From NCBI GenBank assembly GCA_020354085.1, contig CP070641.1:2025660-2034912 (forward strand): 9,253 bases of DNA. The letters are read 5' to 3'. The stretch is from Pseudomonadota bacterium (GTDB taxonomy: Bacteria > Pseudomonadota > Gammaproteobacteria > Acidiferrobacterales > Sulfurifustaceae). Below the pieces are notes generated by a model. The model did not search any database, was not told where the DNA came from, and saw only the letters and a list, made by a program, of their open reading frames with translations. Made by a program: the position numbers and the translations under genes. Shown in pieces: positions 6,795-9,253 of this stretch (positions are counted from its first letter, which is position 1; each line of letters starts with the position of its first letter).

Positions 6795-6823
6795 CGAAAA
6801 AGGGGCCAATGGCCCCTTTTTCG
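6795..6823. terminator. bidirectional intrinsic terminator
   Basis: A perfect 13-bp stem (6795-6807 with 6811-6823) closes a 3-base loop (AAT). It has AAAAA on the left and TTTTT on the right next to a GGGGCC/GGCCCC core. It starts at the base after the phosphatase-kinase stop codon and lies 20 bases past the pnp stop, so it can end both convergent transcripts. Confidence 0.92.
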
Positions 6824-6843
6824 ACGACCCCGCGCGCGGCCGA

Positions 6844-8937
6844 CTACGCCGGTTGCTGCTCCACAGCCTTCATCGACAAGCGAATGCGGCCTTGCTTGTC
6901 GACTTCGAGCACCTTCACCTTGACGGTGTCGCCCTCGCGCAGCTTATCGGACACGCTTTCGACGCGCTCGTGGGAGATCTGCGAGATGTGAACCAATCCG
7001 TCGCGTCCCGGCAGGATCGTCACGAACGCCCCGAAGTCCATGAGCTTTACAACCTTGCCTTCGTAGATCGTCCCGACCTCGACATCCGCCGTGAGCTGCT
7101 GAATACGGCGGCGCGCTTCTTGGGCCGCGGCGTTATCGGCGGAGGCAACCTTCACCGTGCCGTCGTCCTCGATGTCGATAGTGCAGCCGGTCTCTTCAGT
7201 GAGTGCACGAATGGTGGCACCACCCTTGCCGATGACGTCGCGAATCTTATCGGGATGGATCTTGAAGCTGATAATGCGCGGTGCGAACTCGGAGAGTTCG
7301 GCGCGTGGGGCAGAGATTACCTGGTTCATCACCCCCAGGATATGCAGGCGGCCTTCCTTCGCCTGCTTGAGTGCAACGTCCATGATTTCGCGGTTGATGC
7401 CCTCGATCTTGATGTCCATCTGCAGGGCCGTCACGCCCTGCCCGGTACCCGCCACCTTGAAGTCCATGTCGCCGAGATGATCCTCATCGCCGATGATGTC
7501 GGTGAGCACCGCAAAGCGATTGCTTTCCTTGATGAGGCCCATGGCCACACCGGCGACCGGCGCCTTGATCGGCACGCCGGCGTCCATCAGCGACAATGAC
7601 GCGCCGCATACGCTCGCCATGGAGCTGGAGCCATTGGACTCCGTGATTTCCGATACCACGCGCAGTACATAGGGGTAGGTCGCCATGTCCGGCAGCACGG
7701 CAATAATGCCACGCTTGGCCAAGCGCCCGTGGCCAACCTCGCGCCGCTTGGGACTGCCGACGCGACCGACTTCGCCGACCGAATACGGCGGGAAGTTGTA
7801 GTGAAAAATGAATGGCTCTTTGCGCTCGCCTTCGAGCGCATCGATGATCTGTACGTCACGCCCGGTGCCGAGCGTCGTCACGACCAACCCCTGAGTCTCG
7901 CCGCGCGTAAATAGCGCCGAGCCGTGCGTGCGCGGTAGCACCCCGGTGCGCACGGTGATGGGGCGTACGGTGCGGGTATCGCGCCCGTCGATGCGCGGTT
8001 CACCCGAAAGAATTTGATCACGCACCGTACGGTACTCCAAGTCGCCGACCAGTTTGGCAACTTTTTCTTCCGTACCCTCGGCGCTGCCTTCCGGCGCGAA
8101 TTTGGCGCGCGCCTCGGCGCGCACTTGCGCCATGCGGTCTTGGCGCGCGACCTTTTCCTTGATGCGATAAGCGTCGGCAATGGCGCTACCAAACGCACTC
8201 TGAATAGAATTTTTTAGACCGGTGTCTTCGGTAGGCGGCTGCCACGACCACGGCTGCACACCGGCGTCGCGCACCAGCTCGTTGATGGCCTTGATCGCGG
8301 TCTGCATCTGCTCGTGACCGAACATCACCGCCCCAAGCATTACGTCTTCCGGCAGTTCCTTGGCTTCGGACTCCACCATGAGCACGGCCTTCTCTGTGCC
8401 AGCCACCACCAGATCGAGCTGCGAGGTGGTTAGTGCCGCGAATCCCGGGTTGAGCAGATACTGGCCGCTTGCATAGCCCACGCGTGCCGCGCCGATCGGA
8501 CCCATGAACGGAACACCAGAAAGCTTGAGCGCCGCCGAGGCGCCCAGCATTGCGGGGATATCCGGATCGATGTCGGGGTCGGAGGACAATACCGTTACGA
8601 TGATCTGAACCTCATTGGTAAAACCCTCCGGGAACAGCGGCCGCACCGGTCGATCGATGAGCCGCGAGGTGAGGATCTCTTTCTCCGAGGGGCGACCTTC
8701 GCGCTTAAAAAATCCGCCGGGTACGCGGCCAGCGGCATAGGTCTTTTCCTGGTAGTCGACGGTGAGCGGAAAAAAATCGCGTCCGGGGCTCGCTTCTTTC
8801 ATCGCCACCGCAGTGGCCAGCACCACGGTGTCGCCCATTGACGCCATGCAGGCGCCGCTTGCCTGGCGGGCGATCTCGCCCGTCTCCAGGGTGACTTGGT
8901 GTTGACCGTACTGGAAGCTCTTGCTGATCTTCGCCAT
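6844..8937 (-). CDS. pnp: polynucleotide phosphorylase (PNPase)
   Basis: PNPase is the trimeric 3'-to-5' exoribonuclease that degrades RNA with phosphate, releasing nucleoside diphosphates, and often works with RNase E in the degradosome. The 697 residues match the family (E. coli 711). Two RNase PH-like domains are separated by a helical linker. The RNA-contact loop FFKREGRPSE is at about 76-85. In the second core domain GDEDHLGDMDFK carries the metal- and phosphate-site residues D486, D492 and K494. A KH domain (about 556-618, GKGG at 570-573) and an S1 domain (about 620-692) follow. No key residue appears lost, so it should be active. It is the second gene of the rpsO-pnp operon, 14 bases after rpsO, with a ribosome binding site that overlaps the rpsO stop codon. 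Confidence 0.98.
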   Translation of the reverse strand: MAKISKSFQYGQHQVTLETGEIARQASGACMASMGDTVVLATAVAMKEASPGRDFFPLTVDYQEKTYAAGRVPGGFFKREGRPSEKEILTSRLIDRPVRPLFPEGFTNEVQIIVTVLSSDPDIDPDIPAMLGASAALKLSGVPFMGPIGAARVGYASGQYLLNPGFAALTTSQLDLVVAGTEKAVLMVESEAKELPEDVMLGAVMFGHEQMQTAIKAINELVRDAGVQPWSWQPPTEDTGLKNSIQSAFGSAIADAYRIKEKVARQDRMAQVRAEARAKFAPEGSAEGTEEKVAKLVGDLEYRTVRDQILSGEPRIDGRDTRTVRPITVRTGVLPRTHGSALFTRGETQGLVVTTLGTGRDVQIIDALEGERKEPFIFHYNFPPYSVGEVGRVGSPKRREVGHGRLAKRGIIAVLPDMATYPYVLRVVSEITESNGSSSMASVCGASLSLMDAGVPIKAPVAGVAMGLIKESNRFAVLTDIIGDEDHLGDMDFKVAGTGQGVTALQMDIKIEGINREIMDVALKQAKEGRLHILGVMNQVISAPRAELSEFAPRIISFKIHPDKIRDVIGKGGATIRALTEETGCTIDIEDDGTVKVASADNAAAQEARRRIQQLTADVEVGTIYEGKVVKLMDFGAFVTILPGRDGLVHISQISHERVESVSDKLREGDTVKVKVLEVDKQGRIRLSMKAVEQQPA

Positions 8938-8946
8938 GTTTTGGGC

Positions 8947-8954
8947 CCGCCTTA
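8947..8954 (-). promoter_or_regulatory. pnp ribosome binding site containing the rpsO stop codon
   Basis: On the minus strand this reads TAAGGCGG, seven of eight bases matching TAAGGAGG, with nine bases to ATG 8937. The TAA in it is the rpsO stop codon, so ribosomes finishing rpsO sit on the pnp initiation region. This suggests translational coupling. Confidence 0.7.
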
Positions 8955-9221
8955 CTTGCGCAGCCCGAGGCGATCGATCAGTGCGCGATAGCGCTCCGTG
9001 TCGTTGTTCTTGAGGTAATCCAACAGCTTGCGACGGCGGTTGACCATCTTCAGCAAGCCGATACGCGAGTGGTGATCCTTTGGGTGGCTCTGAAAATGCT
9101 GCGTAAGATCTTCAATACGCGAAGACAAAAGCGCGACCTGCACCTCCGGCGATCCGGTGTCACCCTGGTGGGTTTGATATGTCTGCATCACCTTGGATTT
9201 CGATTCAGCCGTCAGGGCCAT
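8952..9221 (-). CDS. rpsO: 30S ribosomal protein S15
   Basis: S15 is a primary 16S rRNA-binding protein that organises the central domain of the small ribosomal subunit and forms a bridge to the 50S subunit. The 89 residues are the standard length. Family motifs are visible: DTGSPEVQ (21-28), the rRNA-contact segment KDHHSR (48-53), the basic run NRRRKLLDYLK (61-71) and the C-terminal LGLRK. A small oddity is Ile at position 54, where most S15 proteins have a second Arg (DHHSRRGLL). ATG 9221 is supported by a GAGG site eight bases upstream. It is the first gene of the rpsO-pnp pair; truB usually lies further upstream but the window ends 32 bases before this start. S15 commonly represses its own mRNA, but too little leader is present to judge. 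Confidence 0.98.
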   Translation of the reverse strand: MALTAESKSKVMQTYQTHQGDTGSPEVQVALLSSRIEDLTQHFQSHPKDHHSRIGLLKMVNRRRKLLDYLKNNDTERYRALIDRLGLRK

Positions 9222-9229
9222 CTGCTTAA

Positions 9230-9233
9230 CCTC
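9230..9233 (-). promoter_or_regulatory. rpsO ribosome binding site
   Basis: GAGG on the minus strand lies eight bases before ATG 9221 and confirms that start. Confidence 0.7.
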
Positions 9234-9253
9234 ATTAACTCGTTGATTGGACT

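Noticed and set aside
6574..7599. Long open frame on the + strand (341 codons) across the end of the phosphatase-kinase gene and pnp
   Set aside because: It runs antisense through the well-conserved pnp gene and across a strong terminator. It has no recognisable domain, and its translation follows from GC-rich codon bias.

Overview
The window is GC-rich chromosomal DNA from a proteobacterium, most likely beta- or gammaproteobacterial. The evidence is the rpsO-pnp pair with typical proteobacterial S15 and PNPase sequences, a PAS-GGDEF-EAL protein, an MtnC-type enolase-phosphatase, and a PP2C-kinase fusion of the kind found in pseudomonads. I cannot name the genus. I see no insertion sequences, tRNA or rRNA genes, CRISPR arrays or phage genes.

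Left part (about 1-3627, + strand): a probable 80-residue basic protein of unknown function (125-367), a membrane-bound cyclic-di-GMP enzyme with both GGDEF and EAL domains (400-2847), and the methionine-salvage enzyme MtnC (2911-3588). The gaps are 32 and 63 bases and the row ends in a strong bidirectional hairpin terminator (3590-3627), so this may be one transcription unit. Converging on it is a secreted tandem-rhodanese protein (3647-4474, - strand).

Middle: a divergent gap of about 600 bases (4475-5084) separates the rhodanese gene from a + strand gene (5085-6794). That gene encodes one polypeptide with an N-terminal PP2C phosphatase, a Ser/Thr-kinase-like domain and a C-terminal membrane anchor. 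The gap holds no convincing gene but several short palindromes and hairpins and AT-rich islands.

Right part: a second bidirectional terminator (6795-6823) separates the phosphatase-kinase gene from the convergent rpsO-pnp operon (ribosomal protein S15 and polynucleotide phosphorylase, - strand). Here rpsO and pnp are packed so tightly that the rpsO stop codon lies within the pnp ribosome binding site.

The most unusual item is the phosphatase-kinase fusion. Its kinase half has lost the metal-binding Asp of the DFG motif (it reads GLG), and its phosphatase half deviates at two conserved sites. It also stands alone, without the nitrate-assimilation genes that accompany the pseudomonad relative. 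The rest is largely housekeeping or common signalling genes; I found no clear new multi-gene system.
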